Of a stretch of 64,000 nucleotides of DNA, positions 8,289 to 16,065 are shown piece after piece (the first letter of the stretch is position 1; each line of letters opens with the position of its first letter). A program made the position numbers and the translations under genes. The notes under the pieces were generated by a model. That model was given only the letters and a program-made list of their open reading frames with translations. It ran no database searches and was not told where the DNA came from. This DNA is from CAIQPS01 sp963783835 (GTDB lineage Bacteria > Actinomycetota > Thermoleophilia > RBG-16-64-13): contig CAWAOX010000006.1 of assembly GCA_963783835.1 (NCBI GenBank), forward strand, positions 29,800 to 93,799. Direction: 5' to 3'.

Positions 8289-10145
8289 ATGGCAATCAAC
8301 GTAGAGACGGAGCACGCGGTCGAGATCCTGTCGGGCAACGAGGCGATAGCCCGGGGCGCCTGGGAAGCCGGCGTCAAGCTGGCGGCGGCCTATCCCGGCA
8401 CGCCGAGCACCGAGATCCTGGAAGAGCTGGCGAAGTATGAGGGTGTCTATTCCGAGTGGTCGCCGAACGAGAAAGTGGCCATGGAAGTGGGTATCGGCGC
8501 GTCCATGGCGGGCGGCCGCGCGCTCGTCTGCATGAAGCACGTGGGGCTCAACGTGGCGGCTGACCCCTTCTTCTCGTCGGCCTACATCGGCCTGGAGGCC
8601 GGCATGGTCGTGATCTCCGCCGACGACCCGGGCATGCACAGCTCGCAGGACGAGCAGGACAACCGCAACTACGCCAAGTTCGCCCGCGTACCGCTTCTGG
8701 AGCCCTCGGACAGCGGCGAGGCCAAGGACTTCATGGTTGCGGCCTACGAGCTTTCCGAGCGCTTCGACACGCCTGTCCTGTTCCGTACCACCACCCGGAC
8801 CTCGCACTCCAAGAGCCTGGTCACGTTCGGCGAACGAGTGGAGACCGATCCGGTGGTCAAGCTCAAGCGGAACTACAACAAGTACGTCATGATGCCCGGG
8901 AACGCCACGGCCCGGCATCCCCTGATCGAGCAGCGGGTGCTCGACCTGGCTGAGTACGCGGAAGACTGCCCGTTCAACCGCATCGAGATGGGCGACCCCC
9001 GTATCGGGATCATCACCTCCGGGTCAGCCTACGGCTACACGCGCGAAGCGCTGCCCGACGCCAGCTACCTCAAGCTGGGCCTGACCTATCCCCTTCCCAA
9101 GAAGATGATCGCCGACTTCCGCGCCCGGGTCGAGAAGCTCTACATCGTGGAAGAACTCGACCCCTTCCTCGAGGAAGCCATCCGCCTGATGGGCGTCACG
9201 ATCGACGGGGGCAAGGAACTGAACACGCTGCTGGGCGAGATCAGCCCCAGCTCGGTGGCCCTTTCGTTGGCCAAAGCCGGAGTCCCCGGAGTCAACCCCG
9301 AGCTGTTGGTGGACGTCCGTCCCGCTGTAGAGGGCCTGCCCAGCCGCCCGCCCACGCTCTGCCCGGGCTGCTCGCACCGCGGCATCTTCACCGTCCTCAA
9401 GAAGCTGCGCGTCTTCGTGAGCGGCGACATCGGCTGCTATACGCTGGGCGCGCTCGAGCCGTTCAACTCGGTGCACGCGAGCACGTGCATGGGTGCCAGC
9501 ATCAGCATGGCCCACGGGATGGCCAAGGTCCAGGAGCCCGGCCCCGCCCCGGCTGCCGAAGCGCGTCCCGACTTTCGGAACAGGGTCGTCGGGATCATCG
9601 GCGACAGTACCTTCTATCACTCGGGGATCACGTCCCTGATGGACGTGGCCTACAACAACGGCAACACGCTCAGCATCATCGTCGACAACTCGACCACGGC
9701 GATGACCGGTGGCCAGGAGAACCCGGGCACCGGCAAGACTCTTCTCGGCGACCCCTCGCAGTCGGTCGACCTCCCGGCTCTCGTTCGCGCGCTTGGCATC
9801 AAACGGGTCGCGGTGATAGACGATCCCTTTGACCTGGAGCTGGTCGAGCGGGTGCTGCGCGAGGAACTGGCTGCCGAAGAAGCCTCAGTGGTCATCGCCA
9901 AGTTCCCCTGCGTCCTCCAGTTCAAGATCAGGCGGCCTATCTTCCAGGTCGACGCCGAGCTCTGTATCGGCTGCAAGCGCTGCCTGCAGGCCGGTTGCAT
10001 GGCTCTCAACCTGATCGAGGATGCCGAGGGTGAACGCAAAGTGGAGATCGACCCGACGCAGTGCAACGGTTGCGGGATCTGCGCCCAGCTGTGCAAAGAA
10101 GACGCCATCGTCCGACCCGCGCCGGCCGAAGGAGGGAAGGCCTGA
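8289..10145 (+). CDS. iorA: Indolepyruvate ferredoxin oxidoreductase, alpha subunit
   Basis: This 618-residue thiamine-diphosphate subunit carries out CoA-dependent oxidative decarboxylation of arylpyruvates to aryl-acetyl-CoA with reduction of ferredoxin. The N-terminal pyruvate-flavodoxin-type domain starts with LSGNEAIARGAWEAGVKLA and AAYPGTPSTEI. The thiamine-binding part holds CPGCSHRGIF and GDIGCYTLG. The C-terminus has two 4Fe-4S motifs, CIGCKRCLQAGC and CNGCGICAQLC. ATG 8289 is preceded by GGTGGAGGAG, while a longer in-frame extension lacks such a site. The stop overlaps the iorB start by one base (TGATG), indicating coupled translation. Confidence 0.95.
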   Translation: MAINVETEHAVEILSGNEAIARGAWEAGVKLAAAYPGTPSTEILEELAKYEGVYSEWSPNEKVAMEVGIGASMAGGRALVCMKHVGLNVAADPFFSSAYIGLEAGMVVISADDPGMHSSQDEQDNRNYAKFARVPLLEPSDSGEAKDFMVAAYELSERFDTPVLFRTTTRTSHSKSLVTFGERVETDPVVKLKRNYNKYVMMPGNATARHPLIEQRVLDLAEYAEDCPFNRIEMGDPRIGIITSGSAYGYTREALPDASYLKLGLTYPLPKKMIADFRARVEKLYIVEELDPFLEEAIRLMGVTIDGGKELNTLLGEISPSSVALSLAKAGVPGVNPELLVDVRPAVEGLPSRPPTLCPGCSHRGIFTVLKKLRVFVSGDIGCYTLGALEPFNSVHASTCMGASISMAHGMAKVQEPGPAPAAEARPDFRNRVVGIIGDSTFYHSGITSLMDVAYNNGNTLSIIVDNSTTAMTGGQENPGTGKTLLGDPSQSVDLPALVRALGIKRVAVIDDPFDLELVERVLREELAAEEASVVIAKFPCVLQFKIRRPIFQVDAELCIGCKRCLQAGCMALNLIEDAEGERKVEIDPTQCNGCGICAQLCKEDAIVRPAPAEGGKA

Positions 10146-10762
10146 TGACTCGCCCCACGATAAACATGCTCCTCTCCGGAGTGGGCGGCCAGGGAGTCGT
10201 GCTTGCCAGTTTCGTGCTCAGCCATGTCGCGATTGAAGAGGGCTACGACGTCAAGCAGAGCGAAGTACACGGCATGAGCCAGCGCGGCGGCAGCGTGACC
10301 AGCCACTTCCGCTTCGGCGACAAGATATGGGCGCCGCTCGTCTCGCCCGGCGCTGCCGATATCCTCATGGCCTTCGAATCGCTCGAAGCCCTGCGCTACA
10401 TCCACTGGCTCAAGCCGGGCGGCCTCCTGGTCTACAACGCCCAGCGGATCAACCCCAGCCCGGTTTCGTCCGGACTGGCGACCTATCCGGCCGAGATCGA
10501 CGCCCAGATAACGGCGGCCTGGCCGCGTACCCAGTGCGTCAATGCCAACGTGCTCGCCGCGAAGGCGGGCACGGTGAAGTCGGCGAACGTGGTCATGCTT
10601 GGCGCGGTGTCGCCGGCCCTTCCGTTCGCCACCGAGACCTGGGAAGCGGTGATCCGCAAAGCGGTTCCGCCCAAAAGCATCGACGTCAACCTGGAAGCGT
10701 TCCGGCTGGGCGTCGCAACTGCGGCCGCCCCCTCCGCCTCGTGCGCGACCGGCGCGGCCTGA
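10145..10762 (+). CDS. iorB: Indolepyruvate ferredoxin oxidoreductase, beta subunit
   Basis: This 205-residue gamma-type domain (pyruvate ferredoxin oxidoreductase gamma family) completes the IorAB enzyme. Typical motifs are SGVGGQGVVLAS near the N-terminus and QSEVHGMSQRGGSV, followed by NANVLAAKAG and NVVMLGA. It overlaps iorA by one base, so the two subunits are made together. It is soluble, with no signal or membrane segment. The C-terminal tail is Ala/Ser rich and unremarkable. Confidence 0.94.
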   Translation: MTRPTINMLLSGVGGQGVVLASFVLSHVAIEEGYDVKQSEVHGMSQRGGSVTSHFRFGDKIWAPLVSPGAADILMAFESLEALRYIHWLKPGGLLVYNAQRINPSPVSSGLATYPAEIDAQITAAWPRTQCVNANVLAAKAGTVKSANVVMLGAVSPALPFATETWEAVIRKAVPPKSIDVNLEAFRLGVATAAAPSASCATGAA

Positions 10763-10843
10763 CCGGGGCGGCCTGACACGCCAGCCGACATGGCGACCAG
10801 CGGATATAGCGCGATCGGATGAGCGTGGCTTGAACGGCGTGAC

Positions 10844-12172
10844 GTGAGACTCGGCCGGAGTCCAAGGTACCGGTGGGTCGTCCTGGCCATGGCTTTTCTG
10901 GCTGTCTTCGGGGCCCTGGGCTTCGGCCGCTTCGGCTATTCCGCGATCCTCCCCGCCATGCAGAAGGATCTGGGGATCAGTAGCGCCGCTGCCGGCTCCC
11001 TGGCTTCTTGGAACCTGGGCGGCTACGTCATCATGGCAGCCATCGGGGGGCTGCTCGCCTCCCGGTTCGGCCCCCGCAAGGTGGTCGCCGTAGGTTCCAT
11101 CGTCGCGGCCGTGGGCATGCTGCTGACCGGGTTGGCGAGCGGCCTGGTGTCCGCCTCGGCGGCTCGGCTTCTTACCGGTTTGGGCGGCGGCTGCGTGCTC
11201 GTGCCCTCGGTGGCGCTCATGTCCGCCTGGTTCGACGTCCGCCGCCGCGGGATGGCGTCGGGCATCGTGACCTCCGGCTCGTCACTGGCCCTGGTCATCG
11301 CCGGCGCGATCGTGCCGCTCATCATCTCCGAGGGAGGATCCGACGGGTGGCGCCTCGCCTGGTACTTCTTCGCGGCGCTCACCTTCCTGGTGGGCATCCT
11401 GACCATCGTGTTCCAACGCGACCGCCCGTACTCGGCCGCGGCAAAAGCCCGCGCCGCCCGGGGGTCACGGCCGTCCCTCGACCTCAAGAGCGTGGTGCGC
11501 TCCCGTTACGCCTGGCATATCGGGTTCGTGTACATGATGTTCGGGTTTGCCTACATGGTGTACTTCACGTTCTTCCAGAAGCGGCTTACCGCCGACCTGG
11601 GGTTCAGCAGCGCCGCCGCAGGCCAGTTCTTTCTGGTGGTGGGAGTGGCGAGCCTCGCGTGCGGGGTGCTGTGGGGCGTCATCTCCGACCGGGTGGGCCG
11701 GGGGAGGGCCATCGCCGCCATGTGCTTCCTGCAGGCAGTGGGCGCCGTGCTCTTCGCCCTGTGGCCGGGAACCTCGGGGCTCGTCCTGTCGGCGGTCATA
11801 TTCGGCCTCACCTCGTTGGCGGTCCCGGGAATCGTCGGAGCGGGGTGTGGTGATCAGTTCGGGCCGGTGCTCGCTTCGGCCTCGCTCGGGTTCGTCACCA
11901 TCTTCCTGGGCATCGGCCAGGTGGTCGGCCCCTACCTGGCCGGCAGGCTTGCCGACACGTATGGCACCCTCACCTACTCGTACCTGATGGCGGCCGGCGT
12001 CTTCTTCCTGGGAGGCCTGCTCGCGGCGGTCCTGCGAGAAACGGGGTGGAAGACGGCCATCGGGGCCCGGCATATCGGATCGGCGGGACCCCCGCCCATA
12101 GGACCATCACCCTCCAGTATCCAGCTTCCCCACACTCAGCCTGCAGAACCGCGGCCGGCGAAAGGAACATGA
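10844..12172 (+). CDS. MFS transporter
   Basis: This 442-residue protein of the major facilitator superfamily has about 12 hydrophobic segments. The first loop carries an RFGPRKVVAVGS motif (loop 2-3 motif A variant), and the second half repeats it as DRVGRGRAIAA. The opening GFGRFGYSAILPAMQKDLG resembles the YbfB/oxalate-formate type carriers. The C-terminal 45 residues are Pro-rich and hydrophilic. The start GTG 10844 is provisional because no clear ribosome-binding site precedes it. It follows iorB by 81 bp and precedes a VOC gene by 1 bp, so it may move the acid used or made by this catabolic block. Confidence 0.85.
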   Translation: MRLGRSPRYRWVVLAMAFLAVFGALGFGRFGYSAILPAMQKDLGISSAAAGSLASWNLGGYVIMAAIGGLLASRFGPRKVVAVGSIVAAVGMLLTGLASGLVSASAARLLTGLGGGCVLVPSVALMSAWFDVRRRGMASGIVTSGSSLALVIAGAIVPLIISEGGSDGWRLAWYFFAALTFLVGILTIVFQRDRPYSAAAKARAARGSRPSLDLKSVVRSRYAWHIGFVYMMFGFAYMVYFTFFQKRLTADLGFSSAAAGQFFLVVGVASLACGVLWGVISDRVGRGRAIAAMCFLQAVGAVLFALWPGTSGLVLSAVIFGLTSLAVPGIVGAGCGDQFGPVLASASLGFVTIFLGIGQVVGPYLAGRLADTYGTLTYSYLMAAGVFFLGGLLAAVLRETGWKTAIGARHIGSAGPPPIGPSPSSIQLPHTQPAEPRPAKGT

Positions 12173-12173
12173 C

Positions 12174-12572
12174 ATGAACATCCGGCCTGACCACGCAGGC
12201 ATCAGCGTCGCCGACCTCGAGGCCTCCGTCGCCTGGTACGGCGACATGCTGGGCTTCACCGTCGACCGCATCGTCGACGTGCCCGGGGGTACGGGCCGCG
12301 TTGCCCTCATCAGGAACGGGGACTTCATCCTCGAACTCTTCTGCATCCCCGGTGCGGCTCCCCTCCCCGAAGAGCGCCGCCATCCGGCCACCGATCTGCG
12401 GACGCATGGGATCAAGCACGTCGCGTACGCCGTCCCCGATATCCGGACGCTCATGGATGAACTGAAGGCCAAGGGCGTGGATATCGTCTGGGACGTGGTC
12501 CTGCACGACAACACCCTCTGCGCGTTTTTGCGGGACAATTCCGGCAATCTGGTCGAGTTCGTGGAGCGATAG
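12174..12572 (+). CDS. VOC-family metalloprotein (glyoxalase/dioxygenase superfamily)
   Basis: This is a 132-residue single VOC module. The paired beta-alpha-beta repeats carry likely metal ligands: His in DHAGISV, Glu in FILELFCI, His in IKHVAYAV and Glu in GNLVEFV. The family includes glyoxalase I, methylmalonyl-CoA epimerase and extradiol dioxygenases. Methylmalonyl-CoA epimerase is a reasonable alternative, but size and motifs do not decide it. The gene starts 1 bp after the MFS stop (TGACATG), with GAAAGGA upstream, so it belongs to the same transcript. Confidence 0.78.
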   Translation: MNIRPDHAGISVADLEASVAWYGDMLGFTVDRIVDVPGGTGRVALIRNGDFILELFCIPGAAPLPEERRHPATDLRTHGIKHVAYAVPDIRTLMDELKAKGVDIVWDVVLHDNTLCAFLRDNSGNLVEFVER

Positions 12573-12700
12573 GGCCGTGAGGTCTTCCGTCTGACGGCCC
12601 GCCTCTGAGGACCCCGCGCCCGAGCGCCTGGGGCTGTCTCTCCGTCGGCACCGATTCCTCGCATCGTGGTATTCTCATACCAGTTTTTCACCCGGGGAAT

Positions 12701-13693
12701 GTGCCGTTCGTCGACCTTCGGCTTGGAGTTCAGGTGCAGGTAGGGGACATCAGGAAAGTCGCGGTATTCGGGGCCGGCACGATGGGGCCCGGCCTGGCCC
12801 AGGTGTTCGCCACCGCGGGGTACGAGGTAGCCCTCCATTCTCGCAGCGCCGAGACGCTCGACAGGGCGATATCTCTCGTCAACGCGAGCCTCGAGACGTT
12901 TGTCGACCGGGGGATGGTCCATGAAGACGACATCGCGGGCATCCTAGGGCGGATCGCCCCCACGCAGTCGCTGGACGAAGCGGGGCGCGGGGCGGATGTC
13001 GTGATCGAGACGATCGTGGAGAACCGCGACGCTAAGCAGGCTCTTTACGAGGAGTTGGACGCGATATGTCCGGATGGGGCAGTGTTCGCGAGCGACACGT
13101 CGTATCTCAACATCTTCGAGATCATGCCGGCGCGGCGACTGGCCCAGACCGTCATCGCCCACTGGTTTGCTCCTCCTCAGATCACCCCCCTTGTAGAGGT
13201 GGTCAAAGGGCCCGAGACGAGCGCAGAGACGGTCGATCTCGTTGTGGCGCTGATCGGCAAGGTGGATCACATCCCCTCGGTCATGGAGAAGTTCGTCCCC
13301 GGTTTCTGCATCAACCGGCTCCTGCGCGGTATCGGGCGAGAGGTGTTCTTTCTGCTCGACAACGGGTACATGACGCCCGAGCAACTGGACGTCGCCGTCA
13401 AGGCCAGCATCATCCCGCGGGCGATGGTGCTCGGTTTCGTTCAGCGCTACGACTTCACGGGACTCGATCTCGCCTACAACAACCTCAAGAACGAGGCTTT
13501 CACGGAGGCGCCCGTAGACAGCGAACCCCGCAGTCTGGTAGAACGGGTCGAACGTGGGGAACTCGGAGCGAAGAGCGGCAAGGGTTTCTTTGACTATGGC
13601 GGGCGTTCGTTGGAAGAGGTGCTGCACGAGCGCGACGCGGCGCTGCTCGGAGTACTTGGCGATATGAAAGATCTGATCTACAAGCGGATATAG
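12701..13693 (+). CDS. 3-hydroxyacyl-CoA dehydrogenase family protein
   Basis: This 330-residue NAD-dependent dehydrogenase has the Rossmann motif VFGAGTMGPGLAQVFATAGY and the NAD domain to about residue 200. A C-terminal helical domain contains PGFCINRLLRGIGREVFFLL. The catalytic His-Glu pair is probably the His in IAHWFAPP and the Glu in LVEVVKGPE. The usual FASNTS segment reads FASDTSYL, a change near the substrate site. The first 11 residues are weakly supported, and a GTG at about 12735 is an alternative start. The substrate may be a short or cyclic hydroxyacyl compound; an oxo-hydroxyhexanoate-type acid is possible but unproven. The next gene, an SDR, follows after 16 bp. Confidence 0.85.
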   Translation: MPFVDLRLGVQVQVGDIRKVAVFGAGTMGPGLAQVFATAGYEVALHSRSAETLDRAISLVNASLETFVDRGMVHEDDIAGILGRIAPTQSLDEAGRGADVVIETIVENRDAKQALYEELDAICPDGAVFASDTSYLNIFEIMPARRLAQTVIAHWFAPPQITPLVEVVKGPETSAETVDLVVALIGKVDHIPSVMEKFVPGFCINRLLRGIGREVFFLLDNGYMTPEQLDVAVKASIIPRAMVLGFVQRYDFTGLDLAYNNLKNEAFTEAPVDSEPRSLVERVERGELGAKSGKGFFDYGGRSLEEVLHERDAALLGVLGDMKDLIYKRI

Positions 13694-13709
13694 ACTCGGG
13701 AGGGCACGC

Positions 13710-14525
13710 ATGGATATGCCGGCGACGACAACAAGGATAGAGGACCTGGACGATCTCTTCTCGCTCAAGGGCAAGAACGCGGTAGTCGTCGGCGGCGCGG
13801 GAGGCATCGGCCGGGGACTCGCCGGAGGCCTGCTGAGGTACGGCGCCCAGGTAGCTATCGCCGACATCAATCTGAGCGCGCTCGAGACCGCCGTGGCCGA
13901 ACTGCAAGAGTTCACGATGGGTGCGGCTGTCAAGTCGTATCGGGTCGACACCGGGCAGGAGAGCAGCGTCGAGGAACTGGTGGCGAACGCCTCAGCAGAC
14001 ATGGGCGGTCGGATCCATGTTCTCATCAACGCCCAGGGCTTCAACGTCAAGGCGCCGGCTACCGAGTTTCCCGCTGCCGATTGGGACAAGCTCTTCTCCG
14101 TCAACGTGCGGGGCGTCATGCTCTGCTGCAAGCACTTCGCGGGCCACATGGTGGCGCAGGGCGGTGGCAAGATCATCAACCTTTCCTCCATCCGCGGAGC
14201 GAGGGCGGCCTTGGGTGGCAACCTGGCCTACTGCGCGAGCAAGGGCGCTATCGACATGATGACCAAGCAGCTGGCCGTCGAACTGGCCTCCAAGAAGGTG
14301 CTGGTCAACGCCATCGCCCCGATCATCACCATCACGCCCATGACCGAGGAGAGGGTCAGGCGGGAGGCCGACCGTTACGAGAAGATGCTGGTCAACGTGC
14401 CCATGGGCCGGATGGGGACCGTGTTCGATCTTATCGGGCCGGTGGTGTTCCTGGCGTCGCGGGCGTCGGACTTCGTCACCGGCACGATTCTCTATCCCGA
14501 CGGCGGGACGATGGCGTTCGTGTAG
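13710..14525 (+). CDS. SDR-family oxidoreductase
   Basis: This 271-residue classical short-chain dehydrogenase has a complete active site. The cofactor loop is VVGGAGGIGRGLA, followed by an acidic residue at the end of strand 2 (AIADINL), which favours NAD(H). The conserved Asn-Ala-Gln segment, Ser in NLSSIRGA and YCASKGA (Tyr and Lys) follow. GTILYPDGGTMAFV ends the chain in family style. It lies 16 bp after the 3-hydroxyacyl-CoA dehydrogenase gene and probably shares its transcript. Its last 34 bp overlap the 3' end of the convergent MerR-TetR gene. The substrate is unknown. Confidence 0.9.
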   Translation: MDMPATTTRIEDLDDLFSLKGKNAVVVGGAGGIGRGLAGGLLRYGAQVAIADINLSALETAVAELQEFTMGAAVKSYRVDTGQESSVEELVANASADMGGRIHVLINAQGFNVKAPATEFPAADWDKLFSVNVRGVMLCCKHFAGHMVAQGGGKIINLSSIRGARAALGGNLAYCASKGAIDMMTKQLAVELASKKVLVNAIAPIITITPMTEERVRREADRYEKMLVNVPMGRMGTVFDLIGPVVFLASRASDFVTGTILYPDGGTMAFV

Positions 14526-15415
14526 GCGCTGCCGGCCGCCGTTCTGGCGAGGCGGGAGTCGATGTCGATCTCGCCGTTGCGGGCCGCCTGAGCAGCTAGG
14601 AACAGCCATAGGTAAGCCGTGAGTAGATCTTCACGGCGATACCGGCTGGGTACGGGAGAGCTGAGCGTCGCGCGCTCGTACGCTCCGAAGAGGGCCAGCG
14701 CGATCAGCTCGTTCGGAAAGACGGACTGGTTCGGGTGATTCTCTCGCTCCCGGTCGAGTTCGGCTCCGATCTCCCTCACTATCGGGGCGATGACCTGCTC
14801 CACCGACTTGCGAAGGTCGCCTTCATCCACATCGCCTTCCACCTGCAGCACGGCCGCTGCGGCCGCGCTCAACTCGAGAACGCGTACTCGTTCACTGAGG
14901 GTCCGCAAGAGGTGCTCCGCGGCGTCTGCGGGAGTGCTGTGTCTGGTTGCTGACGACCCCGAGTTCGACCGGTTCAGGAACTCTACGCACTCGGCGAGCA
15001 GCCTACGCTTGCTCGGGAAATGACTGTAGAAGAGGGCGGCCGTGATACCCAGCTCTCGCATGATCGTTGTGACGTGGGTGCTCTTGTAGCCCTCGGTCGC
15101 GAATTCCTCGGCTGCCAGCGCAAGGATGCGGCTGTGCATCCGTTGGTACTCTTGCGCGACGAGGTCCACTGCGACCTCGTCGGCCTGTTCGTCCTCCGGC
15201 TGAAGCTCGTTTCCTATCTCGAGAAGAGAGCGGCCTTCCCGCTTGAGCTGTGCGATCTTCCCCAGGATGTCGACATGCTCCTGGGTGTACAGGGAGCGGC
15301 TCGCGGCCGTCTTCTGGGGGCGGGGCAGCAGACCCTGTCGCAGGTAATAGTGGATAGTGGTCCGGGGCACCCCGGTCACCCGTTCAAGATCTCGGATGCT
15401 GTAGACCTGGATCAC
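14492..15415 (-). CDS. MerR-TetR hybrid transcriptional regulator
   Basis: This regulator combines two DNA-binding families. Residues about 3-70 (from GTG 15415) form a MerR-type winged helix: YSIRDLERVTGVPRTTIHYY, then LRQGLLPRPQK and the SLYTQEHVDILGKI wing. After a linker (about 75-95), a TetR domain follows: ILALAAEEFATEGYKSTHVT, then MRELGITAALFYSHFPSK. A TetR-type ligand domain reaches the end. GTG 15415 is preferred because AGGAG lies 5 nt upstream; an ATG at 15454 lies in the same open frame. It overlaps the convergent SDR gene by 34 bp. MerR-TetR fusions of this layout occur in Actinomycetota, but their ligands are mostly unknown. Confidence 0.85.
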   Translation of the reverse strand: MIQVYSIRDLERVTGVPRTTIHYYLRQGLLPRPQKTAASRSLYTQEHVDILGKIAQLKREGRSLLEIGNELQPEDEQADEVAVDLVAQEYQRMHSRILALAAEEFATEGYKSTHVTTIMRELGITAALFYSHFPSKRRLLAECVEFLNRSNSGSSATRHSTPADAAEHLLRTLSERVRVLELSAAAAAVLQVEGDVDEGDLRKSVEQVIAPIVREIGAELDRERENHPNQSVFPNELIALALFGAYERATLSSPVPSRYRREDLLTAYLWLFLAAQAARNGEIDIDSRLARTAAGSAYTNAIVPPSG

Positions 15416-15543
15416 TATCGCTCCTTGTTGGTGAAGCAAGCTTACCGCCTGCATGGACTTGACTACGTAATGATGTTGCGCGAAACTGTTTCATACAGAA
15501 TCGATGGAGATCTTGCGAAGACCCGAGGAAGGGTTCAGAACAC

Positions 15544-16065
15544 ATGCCTGGTTTCATGACTCATCCTCTGATACCACCGGTGCCCGAGAACGGCGAAATC
15601 GATCAGGTGACCTTGCAGGCTTTTAGTGCTCTGGGAAGGTTGTTCCACCTGCAACGCCAAGCGATGCAGCGGCGCTTGAGTAATCCGGGCGCTCATCACG
15701 GCGCGCTCATCAGCCTGCGACTGCTCGCGGCGAGCGAAGGCATGAGCCAGAAGGACCTCGCGGAGACGCTGCATCTGTCGCGGCCCAGGGTCACGAGCAT
15801 CCTTCAGGGGCTCGAGAAGGAAGGCGCAGTCAGGCGGGAGGTGGACCTCGACGACCAGCGAGTCACCCGTGTGTTCTTGACAGCCGAGGGCCGGCGGCGG
15901 GAAATGGAGAACCGGGCGGCGTTCGAGGACTACGTCAACCGGACTGTCGGTAAGCTGACAGACAGCGACAAGGTGGAACTGACCCGGCTGTTGGATGAGG
16001 TCTCCGGCTATATCGCGGAACTGGTGTGTCCGGCTGTACAGGAACAGGAGACGCCAACGTCATGA
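15544..16065 (+). CDS. MarR-family transcriptional regulator
   Basis: This is a 173-residue winged-helix repressor of the MarR family. The helix-turn-helix lies at about residues 65-110 (MSQKDLAETLHLSRPRVTSI, then LQGLEKEGAV), with the wing REVDLDDQRVTRVFLTAEG. N- and C-terminal helices would make the dimer interface. A start at ATG 15556 is also possible. The stop overlaps the ABC exporter start (ATGA), so the regulator and the two exporter subunits are translated together. It probably represses its own operon and is released by a compound that the exporter removes. Confidence 0.9.
   Translation: MPGFMTHPLIPPVPENGEIDQVTLQAFSALGRLFHLQRQAMQRRLSNPGAHHGALISLRLLAASEGMSQKDLAETLHLSRPRVTSILQGLEKEGAVRREVDLDDQRVTRVFLTAEGRRREMENRAAFEDYVNRTVGKLTDSDKVELTRLLDEVSGYIAELVCPAVQEQETPTS

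Noticed and set aside
6001..8295. 764-residue antisense frame opposite the acyl-CoA synthetase gene
   Set aside because: The composition is typical of a GC-rich shadow and the plus-strand gene is complete with catalytic motifs.
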